From positions 1 to 35,799 of the forward strand of contig CASDUJ010000040.1 of assembly GCA_949283935.1 (NCBI GenBank): 35,799 bases of DNA. Reading direction: 5' to 3'. Position numbers and translations under genes: made by a program. The stretch is from an uncultured bacterium. Lineage in GTDB: Bacteria > Cyanobacteriota > Vampirovibrionia > Gastranaerophilales > JAILCC01. This document shows positions 1 to 9,433 of this stretch, piece by piece (positions within the stretch are counted from its first letter, which is position 1; every line of letters begins with the position of its first letter). The notes under the pieces are model-generated. The model saw only the letters and a program-made list of their open reading frames with translations. It was not told the origin of the DNA and searched no databases.

Positions 1-910
1 TTTGACCGCTTGTAATAAGATGACCATCATTATCATAGCCATTACCGGGGCAATAACTAACTTGGCAGTCAGATTCATTTAGCATTTCGTAAAATTTAAT
101 GCTTAATCCATTTCCAGATTCATCAAAACAAGCTTTTGAAATATAAGAATAATCTTCACCTTGATAACAAGCTTCCAAAGTATTATCAGTTGGTCTATAT
201 GAATTGTCTTTACTTGAATTGTTGCTTGTAGAAGATGAAGCAATAGTATTATTGGCAATTGTTGTACCGCTCGTGTAGGTATTGGTAATACCAGTGGAGT
301 TTACGGCAAATGCCATCGTATCTTTTGTCAACGAAGAATTATTTGAAGTTACTGCTGAAGATGTTATTGAAGTAACATTATTTGGAACAGCAATGACTTC
401 TGCTGTTTCGTCCAAAATAGTATATATCATTACAGGTGCAAGGACAGTACTGTTTGTTGTTGGAGTTTCCACAAAATCATTGGAGATTTCAGTCTTTGAA
501 GCATTTGTTTTAACTACACTGGACATTGCATGCCAAGTATTAGCACAACCAGATGAACTTTCGAAGGCTATAATGCCAAATCCTGATAATTTTATAGCAG
601 GAAGATTCTTTCCATTGACATTTATATTGTCTGTAATTTCTGCGTTATTTAATCTTGTGGCATAAAGATCTCTCATTGCTACAGGATCACAAGCTTTTGT
701 TACACTTAATAGATTGTCTTGCCCAAGAATACTCATTGTTGCTGATTTTAAAGCACTTGAGATTTTGGCTTGTTTTACTGATGTTGTGTTGTTTTTAAAA
801 TTAGAATAGTTAAACATGCCGACAGCTAAAGCTGCGACGCAGCCAATAATTACTATTACTGCCATAACTTCTGTAAGGTTAAAACCTTTCTGTGTAGAAA
901 CTTTTTGCAT
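1..910 (-). CDS. Type IV pilin-like / pseudopilin protein, 3' part cut off by the window edge
   Basis: Reading leftward from an ATG at 910, the frame stays open for 303 codons to the window edge, so the C-terminus is missing. AGGAG lies 7 nt before the ATG. The N-terminus is a class III prepilin signal: a short leader with Lys-Gly, then FNLTEV and a hydrophobic helix to about residue 32. In this family a prepilin peptidase cuts after the Gly, and the Glu at +5 of the mature protein supports assembly into a pilus or type II-like pseudopilus. The middle (about residues 150-245) is very rich in Ser, Thr and Asn, like a linker or surface-exposed region. The visible C-terminal part has several Cys and a GNGYDNDGH stretch resembling an Asp/Asn-rich metal loop. 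No partner pilus genes are in view, so the specific system cannot be named. Confidence 0.85.
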   Translation of the reverse strand, partial: MQKVSTQKGFNLTEVMAVIVIIGCVAALAVGMFNYSNFKNNTTSVKQAKISSALKSATMSILGQDNLLSVTKACDPVAMRDLYATRLNNAEITDNINVNGKNLPAIKLSGFGIIAFESSSGCANTWHAMSSVVKTNASKTEISNDFVETPTTNSTVLAPVMIYTILDETAEVIAVPNNVTSITSSAVTSNNSSLTKDTMAFAVNSTGITNTYTSGTTIANNTIASSSTSNNSSKDNSYRPTDNTLEACYQGEDYSYISKACFDESGNGLSIKFYEMLNESDCQVSYCPGNGYDNDGHLITSGQ

Positions 911-1217
911 ATATGTACTCCTGTAACTTTTTTTACTTTTTATTAGTTGTCGAATATAGCTCATATATAAATTGAAAACATCTGAAATTTTTTTTTGCTA
1001 TTAATTTAATAAAATTTAAAGTTTTCTAGTTTTATATAAACAATATCTTAACATATTTGCAAGCTGCATACAAGTTGTAAGGCAAGTTTAGGTTAAGAAT
1101 GTTAAAATTGTAAAATATTTTTAAGCTTTGTAAAAAAATATTAAGAAGCTGTAATGCTTATCAGGCTTGAGTTTTAAAAAAAAGATTAAAAATTTTCAAA
1201 AAAAAGGTTTAAAACTG

Positions 1218-1364
1218 CCAACAACGTGGTATATAGGAATTAGGTTACAGGTTCTGGTCGCTTTTGCCCGATGGGCGCAAGAGATGACGTTGGGATCTTG
1301 TATATCTCCTTACTAATTAACTATTTCTGTGCTAGTGCTGAGGTTATTCACCTCAGTTTTTTTT
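1218..1364 (+). ncRNA. Candidate small structured RNA (family unknown)
   Basis: The 569-nt gap between the divergent pilin gene and atpB holds no convincing ORF. It holds a more GC-rich block with strong secondary structure, ending in a textbook terminator. CTTTTGCCC (1261-1269) pairs with GGGCGCAAG (1273-1281) with one mismatch around a GAT loop. CCAAC (1218-1222) can pair with GTTGG (1289-1293), closing a larger domain, and AATTAG (1239-1244) with CTAATT (1313-1318) offers an alternative. The terminator and this structure suggest an independent RNA of about 150 nt rather than an mRNA leader, because termination occurs before the atp promoter. I could not match it to SRP RNA, RNase P, tmRNA or a known riboswitch; a divergent 6S RNA is possible. 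The 5' end is a guess. Confidence 0.45.
1338..1364 (+). terminator. Rho-independent terminator of the candidate small RNA
   Basis: CTGAGGT (1338-1344) and ACCTCAG (1350-1356) form a perfect 7-bp stem with a 5-nt loop, followed directly by eight T. It points rightward and lies 52 nt before the predicted atp promoter, so it separates whatever is transcribed upstream from the atp operon. Confidence 0.85.
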
Positions 1365-1415
1365 GTGAAAATCTTTTAAAATTTTAAAGTATTGTTTGGT
1401 TATCGAAAATATTTG

Positions 1416-1444
1416 TTGTTTTAAAATTAAAAATTTAGTATCAT
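1416..1444 (+). promoter_or_regulatory. Probable sigma70-type promoter of the atp operon
   Basis: TTGTTT (1416-1421) and TATCAT (1439-1444) are separated by 17 nt. The ATG of atpB follows 36 nt later, preceded by AGAAGAGA as a ribosome binding site. In so AT-rich a region such boxes arise easily by chance; position just after a terminator and before the operon is the main support. Confidence 0.45.
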
Positions 1445-1479
1445 AAAAGTTGAAAGAGAGTTAACATAAGAAGAGATAA

Positions 1480-2169
1480 ATGAACATTCAACTTCATTTT
1501 GGAGAACATTGGCATTATGATTTGTTTGGCATGACTGTAAATATGGATACAGTGTTGATTGCTTGGCTGGCTATGCTTATAATTATTATCTTTTCTGCAT
1601 TAGTTTCTTTAGGATTAAGGCGTGAGCCTAGTAGATTTCAAGCTTTTGCGGAGATGATATATGGTGCTCTTGAAAGTATTCCTGTTTCTCAAATTGGAAA
1701 AGAGGGTAAGACGTATACACCTATTATAGGTTCTTTGTTTCTGTTTATTTTAACATCAAATTTAATAGGTCAAATACCTTGGAGACTTTACCATTTGCCC
1801 GAAGGAGAATTTGCTTCTCCTACAAACGATTTAAATTTAACTGCGGCTTTAGCTGTACTTGCAGTAATTTGTTATTTAGTTTCTGGTGTGATAAAAAAAG
1901 GACCTGTTAAATATTTGCGTAAATTTTTCACTCCTATGGGTTTGTTGGAAGTATTAGAGCTTGTAACGAGGCCTTTATCTTTGGCATTAAGGCTTTTTGC
2001 TAATATTCTTGCTGGGGAAATAATAATTATGGTTACCATAGGTTTATTAGCAGTATTTTTGCCAATACCTTTAATGCTATTTGAAGTTTTTGTAGCTTTC
2101 ATTCAGGCATTTATTTTTTCAGTTTTGACTGCTTCTTACATAGCAGGGGCTGTTTCAGATGAACATTAA
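1480..2169 (+). CDS. atpB: ATP synthase F0 subunit a
   Basis: Membrane subunit a of the F-type ATP synthase, which forms the two proton half-channels next to the c ring. The 229-residue protein is strongly hydrophobic with about five or six membrane helices. The conserved helix with SLALRLFANILAGE holds the essential Arg that faces the c-ring carboxylate, and the last helix is also typical (FVAFIQAFIFSVL). It is the first gene of the operon; the atpI-like gene 1 that often precedes it is not seen. Subunit c follows after 29 nt. Length is within the family range. Confidence 0.96.
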   Translation: MNIQLHFGEHWHYDLFGMTVNMDTVLIAWLAMLIIIIFSALVSLGLRREPSRFQAFAEMIYGALESIPVSQIGKEGKTYTPIIGSLFLFILTSNLIGQIPWRLYHLPEGEFASPTNDLNLTAALAVLAVICYLVSGVIKKGPVKYLRKFFTPMGLLEVLELVTRPLSLALRLFANILAGEIIIMVTIGLLAVFLPIPLMLFEVFVAFIQAFIFSVLTASYIAGAVSDEH

Positions 2170-2198
2170 CTATATAAAAATAAAGAAAGGAGAAAATT

Positions 2199-2435
2199 AT
2201 GGAACCAAAAGCAGCAGCATTTTTAGCGATGGGTATAGCAGTAGGGCTTGGTTCATTAGGTCCTGGTTTGGGGATGGGGACTGCAGTAGCTGCGGCAATT
2301 GAAGCTACTGTGCGTCAACCAGAAATGGCAGGAAAAGTTAACGTACTTATGTTAATAGGTCTTGCTTTTATGGAAGCACTTGCTTTATACGCATTAGTTA
2401 TAGCATTTATGTTATATTCACTTGCAGGAAATTAA
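2199..2435 (+). CDS. atpE: ATP synthase F0 subunit c
   Basis: Forms the proton-driven rotor ring. At 78 residues it is the usual hairpin of two helices joined by the polar loop RQPE (39-42). Helix 1 carries the glycine-rich run from about residue 12 to 27. Helix 2 carries the ion-binding Glu59 in FMEALALY. The Na+-type ligands are absent: Met26 stands where Na+-binding c subunits have Gln, and Ala60 follows the Glu instead of Ser or Thr, so proton coupling is inferred. AAGGAG precedes the ATG. It lies between the a and b' genes. Confidence 0.97.
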   Translation: MEPKAAAFLAMGIAVGLGSLGPGLGMGTAVAAAIEATVRQPEMAGKVNVLMLIGLAFMEALALYALVIAFMLYSLAGN

Positions 2436-2450
2436 TTTTTAGGATAGAAA

Positions 2451-2930
2451 ATGCTTGAATTTAATGGAACAGCAGTTTTGCTGGCGATAAGTTTTGTAAT
2501 ATTCGTTGTGTTAGAAAATTTTATTTTCTACAGACCTATGCGAAAAATTTTGGAAGATAGAAATGCATACGTAGAAGGAAATGAAAAAGAGGCGGCAAAA
2601 AATTTACAAGCTGCGCAAGAATTAGTTGATGAAAAAAACAAAAAGATCGCTGATGCAAAAAACAAATCAGCCACACTTTTAAATGAAACTTCGTTAAAAA
2701 CTCAGGCAAAATATGATTATTCTATAAATGAAGCCAAAAATAATTCTAACAAGTTGATAGAAGAAGTTAAAAGAAATTTGGAAAATGAAAAAATTGCGGC
2801 GCAAAACGTATTACGTAAAGAAATAGGATTACTTGCGGCTGCTATTGTTTCTAAAATTCTGCGCAAAGATATTGCAATGGTAAATGTTAATGAAGAAATT
2901 GTAGACAAAGCAATAAGGAGTGAGTTATGA
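2451..2930 (+). CDS. ATP synthase F0 subunit b' (first b-type subunit)
   Basis: A b-type peripheral stalk subunit of 159 residues. One N-terminal membrane helix (about 7-25) is followed by FYRPMRKILEDRNAYVEGN, which closely resembles the start of cyanobacterial b' (AtpG/AtpF2), then a long charged, Ala-rich helix that would dimerise with b. The stop overlaps the next start (ATGA), indicating translational coupling with the second b gene. Two distinct adjacent b-type genes are typical of Cyanobacteria, chloroplasts and some purple bacteria. The symbol is left empty because naming of b' varies. Confidence 0.9.
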   Translation: MLEFNGTAVLLAISFVIFVVLENFIFYRPMRKILEDRNAYVEGNEKEAAKNLQAAQELVDEKNKKIADAKNKSATLLNETSLKTQAKYDYSINEAKNNSNKLIEEVKRNLENEKIAAQNVLRKEIGLLAAAIVSKILRKDIAMVNVNEEIVDKAIRSEL

Positions 2931-3531
2931 AATTGCGGAAAATTTTATTAATTTTGGCAATTTCCATATTTGTACTGGCGGTTTTAGCGTGTATTATTTA
3001 TGCTATTTCCCCGCTAATTGTTGTTGCATATGATTACATATCCCACACATTATTTTTCACATCGAATACATTTAACTTTATTATTGTGGTAGCATTTTTT
3101 GTTTGGTTGTTATTTGGCAAATTAGATTTTGTGGGAGTGTTAGAGAACAAAAGAAAAGAAATCACTGAATATATAAACAATTCAGAAAGCAAGAAAGCTA
3201 ATGCCATAAAATATTTTGCGGAAACAAAAGAATCACTAAAAAATATTGATTATGAAACACAAAAAATTATCTCGGACGCGAAAGCAATTGCCGAATCGAT
3301 TGAGGATAAGACCAAAAATAAAATAGAAGAAGAACTTGCCGGTTTAGAAAATCGTGTAAAAATTTTGAAAGAAGCTCACGAAAGTAAAATTAAAGAAGAA
3401 ATATCTCAAAAGATAGCCAATGCTGCAATATTAGTATCAAAAGAATATATAGAAAATTCACTTAATGAAGGCACACATAAAGAATTAATATATAGTTTTA
3501 TAGATAATTTAGAAAATATGAAGGTTGAATA

Positions 3532-3532
<1 letters not shown>
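2927..3532 (+). CDS. atpF: ATP synthase F0 subunit b with an extra N-terminal hydrophobic segment
   Basis: Second b-type stalk subunit, 201 residues. The family core begins near residue 47: a membrane helix (about 50-64), then GKLDFVGVLENKRKEI and a long charged coiled coil ending near the C-terminus. Before it lies an additional strongly hydrophobic stretch (about residues 5-27) that ordinary b subunits lack; it could be a cleaved signal sequence or a second membrane helix. The gene overlaps b' by 4 nt and the delta gene by 1 nt (TAATG), so the start is firmly placed by context. It pairs with b' to tether F1 to subunit a. Confidence 0.88.
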
Positions 3533-5615
<2,083 letters not shown>

Positions 5616-5623
5616 GAAAGAAA

Positions 5624-6541
5624 ATGGCTAATTTACGTGATATAAAAAATAGAATAAAAAGTGTAAAAAGTACCGGTAAAATTACTCAAGCAATGAAAAT
5701 GGTTGCTGCAGCAAAGGTTAAAAAAGCAGAAAATGCTGCCAAAGAATCTCGTCCTTATGAAAAATTTCTTGTAAAAATTTTTTCTGAATTAGCTAAAGTT
5801 TATGGAGAAATACAATTTGATAAAGGGCAATACAAAACTGCATTGGAAAATTATCCTGCTCTTTTGGAAAAAAGAAATGTAAAAAATGTAGGATTGCTTG
5901 TTTTAACTTCGGATAAAGGTTTAGCTGGGGCATATAATACAAACATAGTAAAAGAAACTCTGCAAACAATTCAAAATTACAAAAACGCAGGCATAGGGGT
6001 AAAACTTTTTATTGTAGGATTAAAAGGAATAGCTTCTCTTAAAAGAATTTTTTCCCAAGATGAAGAGACACAAATAGTCAAGAACTATGCCAAAATACCT
6101 CCTTTGGTAGAAGTAGAAGTAGCCAAGATGATGGCTGAAGATTTGGCTCAAGCTTATGTAAATCAGCAAATTGATGAAATTGAAGTTATTTTTACTGAAT
6201 TTAAATCAATGCTTTCATATAAAGTTTCAAAATTTCAACTTCTTCCTTTGGTTATACCTAATAAATCTGGAGTAGGAATTAATCCGGAAATGATTTTTGA
6301 GCCTTCGCAAGAAGAAGTTTTAAAAAAGCTTGTACCTCTTTATTTGGCTAACACAGTATATACAGCACTTAAAGAAGCTAGTGCAAGCGAACTTGCAGCA
6401 AGGATGAATGCAATGAGTAATGCTACAAAGAATGCAGAAGAAATGGCGAAAAATCTTTCTATAGTTTACAACAAAGCACGTCAATATAACATTACTCAAG
6501 AAATTTTGGAAGTTGTTTCTGGGGCAAATGCAATAAGTTAG
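5624..6541 (+). CDS. atpG: ATP synthase F1 subunit gamma
   Basis: Central rotor shaft of F1, 305 residues. It has the N-terminal signature MANLRDIKNRIKSVKSTGKI, a VLTSDKGLAGAYNTN motif, and the C-terminal signature ASELAARMNAMSNATKNA. The stretch LEKRNVKNVGLLVLTSDKGL resembles cyanobacterial gamma. However, the roughly 30-40 residue regulatory insertion that photosynthetic cyanobacterial and plastid gammas carry after the LLPL motif is absent: only a short linker, VIPNKSGVGINPEM, joins LLPL to IFEP. Last atp gene in the operon; an unrelated YkgJ-type gene follows 11 nt later. Confidence 0.96.
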   Translation: MANLRDIKNRIKSVKSTGKITQAMKMVAAAKVKKAENAAKESRPYEKFLVKIFSELAKVYGEIQFDKGQYKTALENYPALLEKRNVKNVGLLVLTSDKGLAGAYNTNIVKETLQTIQNYKNAGIGVKLFIVGLKGIASLKRIFSQDEETQIVKNYAKIPPLVEVEVAKMMAEDLAQAYVNQQIDEIEVIFTEFKSMLSYKVSKFQLLPLVIPNKSGVGINPEMIFEPSQEEVLKKLVPLYLANTVYTALKEASASELAARMNAMSNATKNAEEMAKNLSIVYNKARQYNITQEILEVVSGANAIS

Positions 6542-6552
6542 AGGTTTTAATT

Positions 6553-7131
6553 GTGGATGAAATAGTTTATAGTGCAAAACACCGTCCTCAAAGATTATGT
6601 AAAAAATGCGGTAAATGTTGTACTATGGCTGTTTGCAGGTATTCCAAAGAGGAACTTGTTCAGTTTTCTGTTTGTGAAGAAAGTGAAGCTTCTGATTTTC
6701 TTGATTCATTTGTTCCTTATGATAATTTAAATGAACCACAAAAAATATGTGCGGAATATGTTGAATTAGTAATCAATAAACTAATAGAACAAGGTAAATA
6801 TAATGAAAATGAACCAATATTTTACCATTGCAAATACATAACAGAAGATAATAAATGTTCTATATATGAAAACCGTTATGGTTGGTGTATGAGGACGCCA
6901 AATCATGGCTGGACTTTAATGCCTAATGAATGTGGTTTTGCTGGTTGGCAATTTGCATTAAGAGAGCAAATAAAGCACAATGTAAGGAAATTAAAAGAAT
7001 ATTTATACGAATGTGAAATTTTGTACGGTGAAGGAATTATTCCCTCAGAAAATATAACAGTCAAAGAATTGAAAGAACTTGTTATGGAAAGAATAATTCC
7101 ATTCGAAAGATTTGGTTCATTAAATTGGTAA
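6553..7131 (+). CDS. CxxCxxCC (YkgJ/UPF0153-type) cysteine-cluster protein
   Basis: A 192-residue cytoplasmic protein starting with GTG, with AGAGG about 8 nt upstream. Near the N-terminus it has CKKCGKCC followed by another Cys, and later a spaced CKY...CSIYE...GWC...NECGF set. This is the layout of the YkgJ family (CxxCxxCC), thought to bind zinc or an iron-sulfur cluster; the biochemical role is not established for most members. It may be cotranscribed with the atp operon (11-nt gap after gamma). It ends 1 nt from the convergent fliR stop. No catalytic function is claimed. Confidence 0.8.
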   Translation: MDEIVYSAKHRPQRLCKKCGKCCTMAVCRYSKEELVQFSVCEESEASDFLDSFVPYDNLNEPQKICAEYVELVINKLIEQGKYNENEPIFYHCKYITEDNKCSIYENRYGWCMRTPNHGWTLMPNECGFAGWQFALREQIKHNVRKLKEYLYECEILYGEGIIPSENITVKELKELVMERIIPFERFGSLNW

Positions 7132-7132
7132 A

Positions 7133-7915
7133 TTAGATATTTATAATATTTTGGTAGCTTGTAAAGTAATCATTAATTACATTTAAAAGCATTGGAAGAA
7201 CAAATATTAGAATTAAAGCACCTAATCCTGGTTTAAACAAAAAACTTAATTGAAAAACATTTACTTGAGGGGCGGTTCGAGAAATTATTCCTAAAATAAT
7301 ATCTTGTCCAAGAGAAGCAATTAAAATAGGTGCAGCAATTTGTAATCCTACGTAAAGTACATTAGCAGTTATTGCAATTAAATATTCTGGAGATGCTAAA
7401 AGATTCATGTCAAATGAAGTAATAAAGACTCCGCAAAGTTCAAAAGATTTTTCCATTGCACGAATTAACCAATACAAACCACCGATATTAATGTAAATAA
7501 CTGCAGCTAAGAGGTTAAAAAATGCTGATAGTAAAGAACCTTGGGTTCTAGTACTTTGGTCAAACATAACGGCAGAAGATAAACCCATTTGCATATTAAT
7601 CATGTCTCCACCTGCAGCTATAGCAGAAAAAATGGCAGAAGAAACAAAGCCCAAAAATGCTCCAACAATTGCATTAATAAAAATTCCAATAATAAAAGGA
7701 AAATTTTGCGGCATAGTTCCAGTATCAATTATATTTAAGAAAATTATAGTCATAACCAAAGCAAAACTAAGTCTTATGGTTACATTAATTTCAGACCTCC
7801 CTAAAACAGGTGCAAATTTAGCGAAAGCTAAAAATCGAGCAAAAATCATTAAACCTGCTGATAAACCTGCATCAAATTGCGGAAAATATTTAAAAACAGC
7901 AAGAAATTGTTCCAT
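7133..7915 (-). CDS. fliR: Flagellar/type III export apparatus protein FliR
   Basis: FliR (SctT in injectisomes) is an inner-membrane part of the export gate. The 260-residue protein is hydrophobic with multiple membrane helices and shows FliR features: an N-terminal FARFLAFAKFAPVLG stretch, GGDMINMQMGLSSAVMFDQ in the middle, and a C-terminal half with LIASLGQDIILGIISRTAPQ and FQLSFLFKPGLG. Its ATG overlaps the preceding gene by 1 nt. It is the last gene of this operon in view; flhB and flhA, which commonly follow fliR, are not here because a convergent gene ends 1 nt away. Confidence 0.93.
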   Translation of the reverse strand: MEQFLAVFKYFPQFDAGLSAGLMIFARFLAFAKFAPVLGRSEINVTIRLSFALVMTIIFLNIIDTGTMPQNFPFIIGIFINAIVGAFLGFVSSAIFSAIAAGGDMINMQMGLSSAVMFDQSTRTQGSLLSAFFNLLAAVIYINIGGLYWLIRAMEKSFELCGVFITSFDMNLLASPEYLIAITANVLYVGLQIAAPILIASLGQDIILGIISRTAPQVNVFQLSFLFKPGLGALILIFVLPMLLNVINDYFTSYQNIINI

Positions 7916-8280
7916 TAGCTTCCCCCAAAAATGTCAACTTGTAGATTTTCTATAGGCGGATAATCTATTTCAATTAATTCTTTTGAACTTGTAGTTCCTT
8001 TAAGAAGTTTGTAGTTGTATAAATTGTTGTTTGTTTTTATCTGTAATATGCTTGTATTTGGTGATTTTAAAGCTAAAATGATTTGTTTTTTGTCATCAAA
8101 AATTGTATGCATAATTTGAACATCTGTTGCTTGATTATCAAAATGAATGTTTTGTATTTCTTCATCAAAATTTAAAAGATAAACTTTTCCCTCAACAAGC
8201 TCAAGATCTTTTGCTTGTACGCAAATAATGCCAAACAAAAAAATAAAAATAAAACTTAAAATAATATTTTTGAAAAACAT
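7915..8280 (-). CDS. Small secreted protein resembling the secretin/CpaC N-terminal (T2SS-T3SS pil_N) domain
   Basis: A 121-residue protein with a Sec signal peptide (basic start, hydrophobic core to about residue 20, likely cleavage near VQAK). The mature part, ELVEGKVYLLNFDEEIQNI followed by a beta-rich segment ending in SPNTSILQIKTNN, resembles the small N-terminal domain of CpaC/RcpA-type pilus secretins (an initial 'G-K' strand, a variable middle, then 'GtTnl' strands). No secretin channel domain follows, so this would be a free periplasmic domain. It overlaps fliQ and fliR by 1 nt on each side, so it is translated with the export gate. It is not a standard gene of flagellar operons. The family assignment is from pattern only. 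Confidence 0.6.
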   Translation of the reverse strand: MFFKNIILSFIFIFLFGIICVQAKDLELVEGKVYLLNFDEEIQNIHFDNQATDVQIMHTIFDDKKQIILALKSPNTSILQIKTNNNLYNYKLLKGTTSSKELIEIDYPPIENLQVDIFGGS

Positions 8281-8762
8281 TATTTTCTATTCTCCATAAT
8301 TTGCTTTGTTTCCATTAAATTTGGACGAGATTGACTATCAGGGAATGTTCTTTGTAAGTGTGGTTTTTGTTGAAATTCGCTATAAGGAGCTTTTCCTGGA
8401 TTTTTCATAAATTTATCTATGTCAGAAGTTTCTCCTGACTTATAATATTTTCCATCTGTTCCTAATGTAACATCAGATGGAAGCACAAAATCTCCTTGTT
8501 TAGTTATTACATTAAAAGCCAAATTGCCAGATTCCATAAGTAAATCAGTTAATTTCTTAGTAAAAAATCCACCTAAAATCATAATCATTAGAAAAACAAA
8601 AAGAATTTTTGGAGCAGCAACAATAGTTTGTTCTTGAACAGAAGTGACAGCTTGCAAAATTCCAATGATAAGACCTATCGCTGCAGCTGTTAATACTAGA
8701 GGCATAGTTATAAGCAACATAACAATAAAACCGTTTGCTAAATGTTCCATCATCAATTCCAT
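8280..8762 (-). CDS. fliQ: Export apparatus protein FliQ with a long C-terminal extension
   Basis: FliQ (SctS) packs around FliP and FliR in the export gate. Residues about 1-88 are a normal FliQ: two membrane helices with LTAAAIGLIIGILQAVTSVQEQT and a second helix with KILFVFLMIMILGGFF. FliQ is usually about 90 residues; this one is 160. The extra 70 or so residues are polar, rich in Gly, Pro, Lys and Gln, with no membrane segment. The reading frame is intact and the stop overlaps the next start, so the extension looks real and not a frameshift. Confidence 0.88.
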   Translation of the reverse strand: MELMMEHLANGFIVMLLITMPLVLTAAAIGLIIGILQAVTSVQEQTIVAAPKILFVFLMIMILGGFFTKKLTDLLMESGNLAFNVITKQGDFVLPSDVTLGTDGKYYKSGETSDIDKFMKNPGKAPYSEFQQKPHLQRTFPDSQSRPNLMETKQIMENRK

Positions 8763-8780
8763 TTTCTCATTACCTCATTA

Positions 8781-9422
8781 TTAATTAAAGCTTTGGATCA
8801 AGCCACTAACTACCATTCCCCAGCCATCTACTGCAATAAATATAAGTAATTTAAAAGGCAAAGAAATAATTGTAGGAGAAAGCATCATCATCCCTAGCGC
8901 CAACAAAATATTAGCTACAACAAGGTCTAATATGACGAAAGGAACAAATATGATAAAACCAATTTCAAAAGCTTTTTTCAATTCTCCAATCATATAAGCA
9001 GGTGCAACATCAAAAATACTTATATCTGCAGGAGTAGCTGGTTGAGGTCTTTTGGCAAGTTCTAAAAAGAAAGCTAAATCTTTTTGTTCAGTTTGTTTCA
9101 TCATAAATTCTTTCAAAGGTTCTGAACCTTCTTTCATGGCAAGAATGATGTCACCTGTTTTTTGATATGGAATATGTCCTGTTTCATACATTTTTGAAAA
9201 TACAGGAGACATTGTGTAAAGAGTCATAACTATTGAAAGCCCTATAATAATTATGCCTGGAGGAACTTGTTGTGTTCCTAAAGCAGTTTTTAAAATTGAA
9301 AATACTATTATAAATCGCATAAAACTTGTTAAACAAGCAAAAGCAAACGGCAAAAGTGAAAAAACACTCATTACTATTAGCATTTGAATAATTGGATTTA
9401 AATCTTTTATCATTGCTTCCAT
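8781..9422 (-). CDS. fliP: Flagellar/type III export apparatus protein FliP
   Basis: FliP (SctR) forms the pentameric core of the export gate. Motifs include LTSFMRFIIVFSILKTALGTQQVPPG, FIPFVILDLVVA-like FIIFVPFVILDLVVANILLALGMMMLSP and a C-terminal FKLLIFIAVDGW. The 213-residue protein starts directly at the first membrane segment and lacks the cleaved signal peptide seen in many flagellar FliP proteins, which makes it more like injectisome SctR. GGAG lies near the ATG. It sits 11 nt after fliO and 18 nt before fliQ. (Quoted stretches are parts of the conserved regions.). Confidence 0.94.
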   Translation of the reverse strand: MEAMIKDLNPIIQMLIVMSVFSLLPFAFACLTSFMRFIIVFSILKTALGTQQVPPGIIIIGLSIVMTLYTMSPVFSKMYETGHIPYQKTGDIILAMKEGSEPLKEFMMKQTEQKDLAFFLELAKRPQPATPADISIFDVAPAYMIGELKKAFEIGFIIFVPFVILDLVVANILLALGMMMLSPTIISLPFKLLIFIAVDGWGMVVSGLIQSFN

Positions 9423-9433
9423 TTATTTACTCC

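Noticed and set aside
282-665. Rightward 127-codon frame at the left end
   Set aside because: It lies antisense to the pilin-like gene, which has a strong prepilin signal, Shine-Dalgarno sequence and an uninterrupted frame; the rightward frame has no recognisable protein.
1240-1300. SRP RNA, preQ1 riboswitch or c-di-GMP riboswitch
   Set aside because: AGATGACG and AGGTTCTGG gave short resemblances to SRP RNA and preQ1-I, but the SRP GGAA-loop core and the preQ1 A-rich tail are missing.
2199-2435. Na+-coupled c ring
   Set aside because: The Gln of helix 1 is Met26 and the residue after Glu59 is Ala, so the Na+ ligand set is absent.
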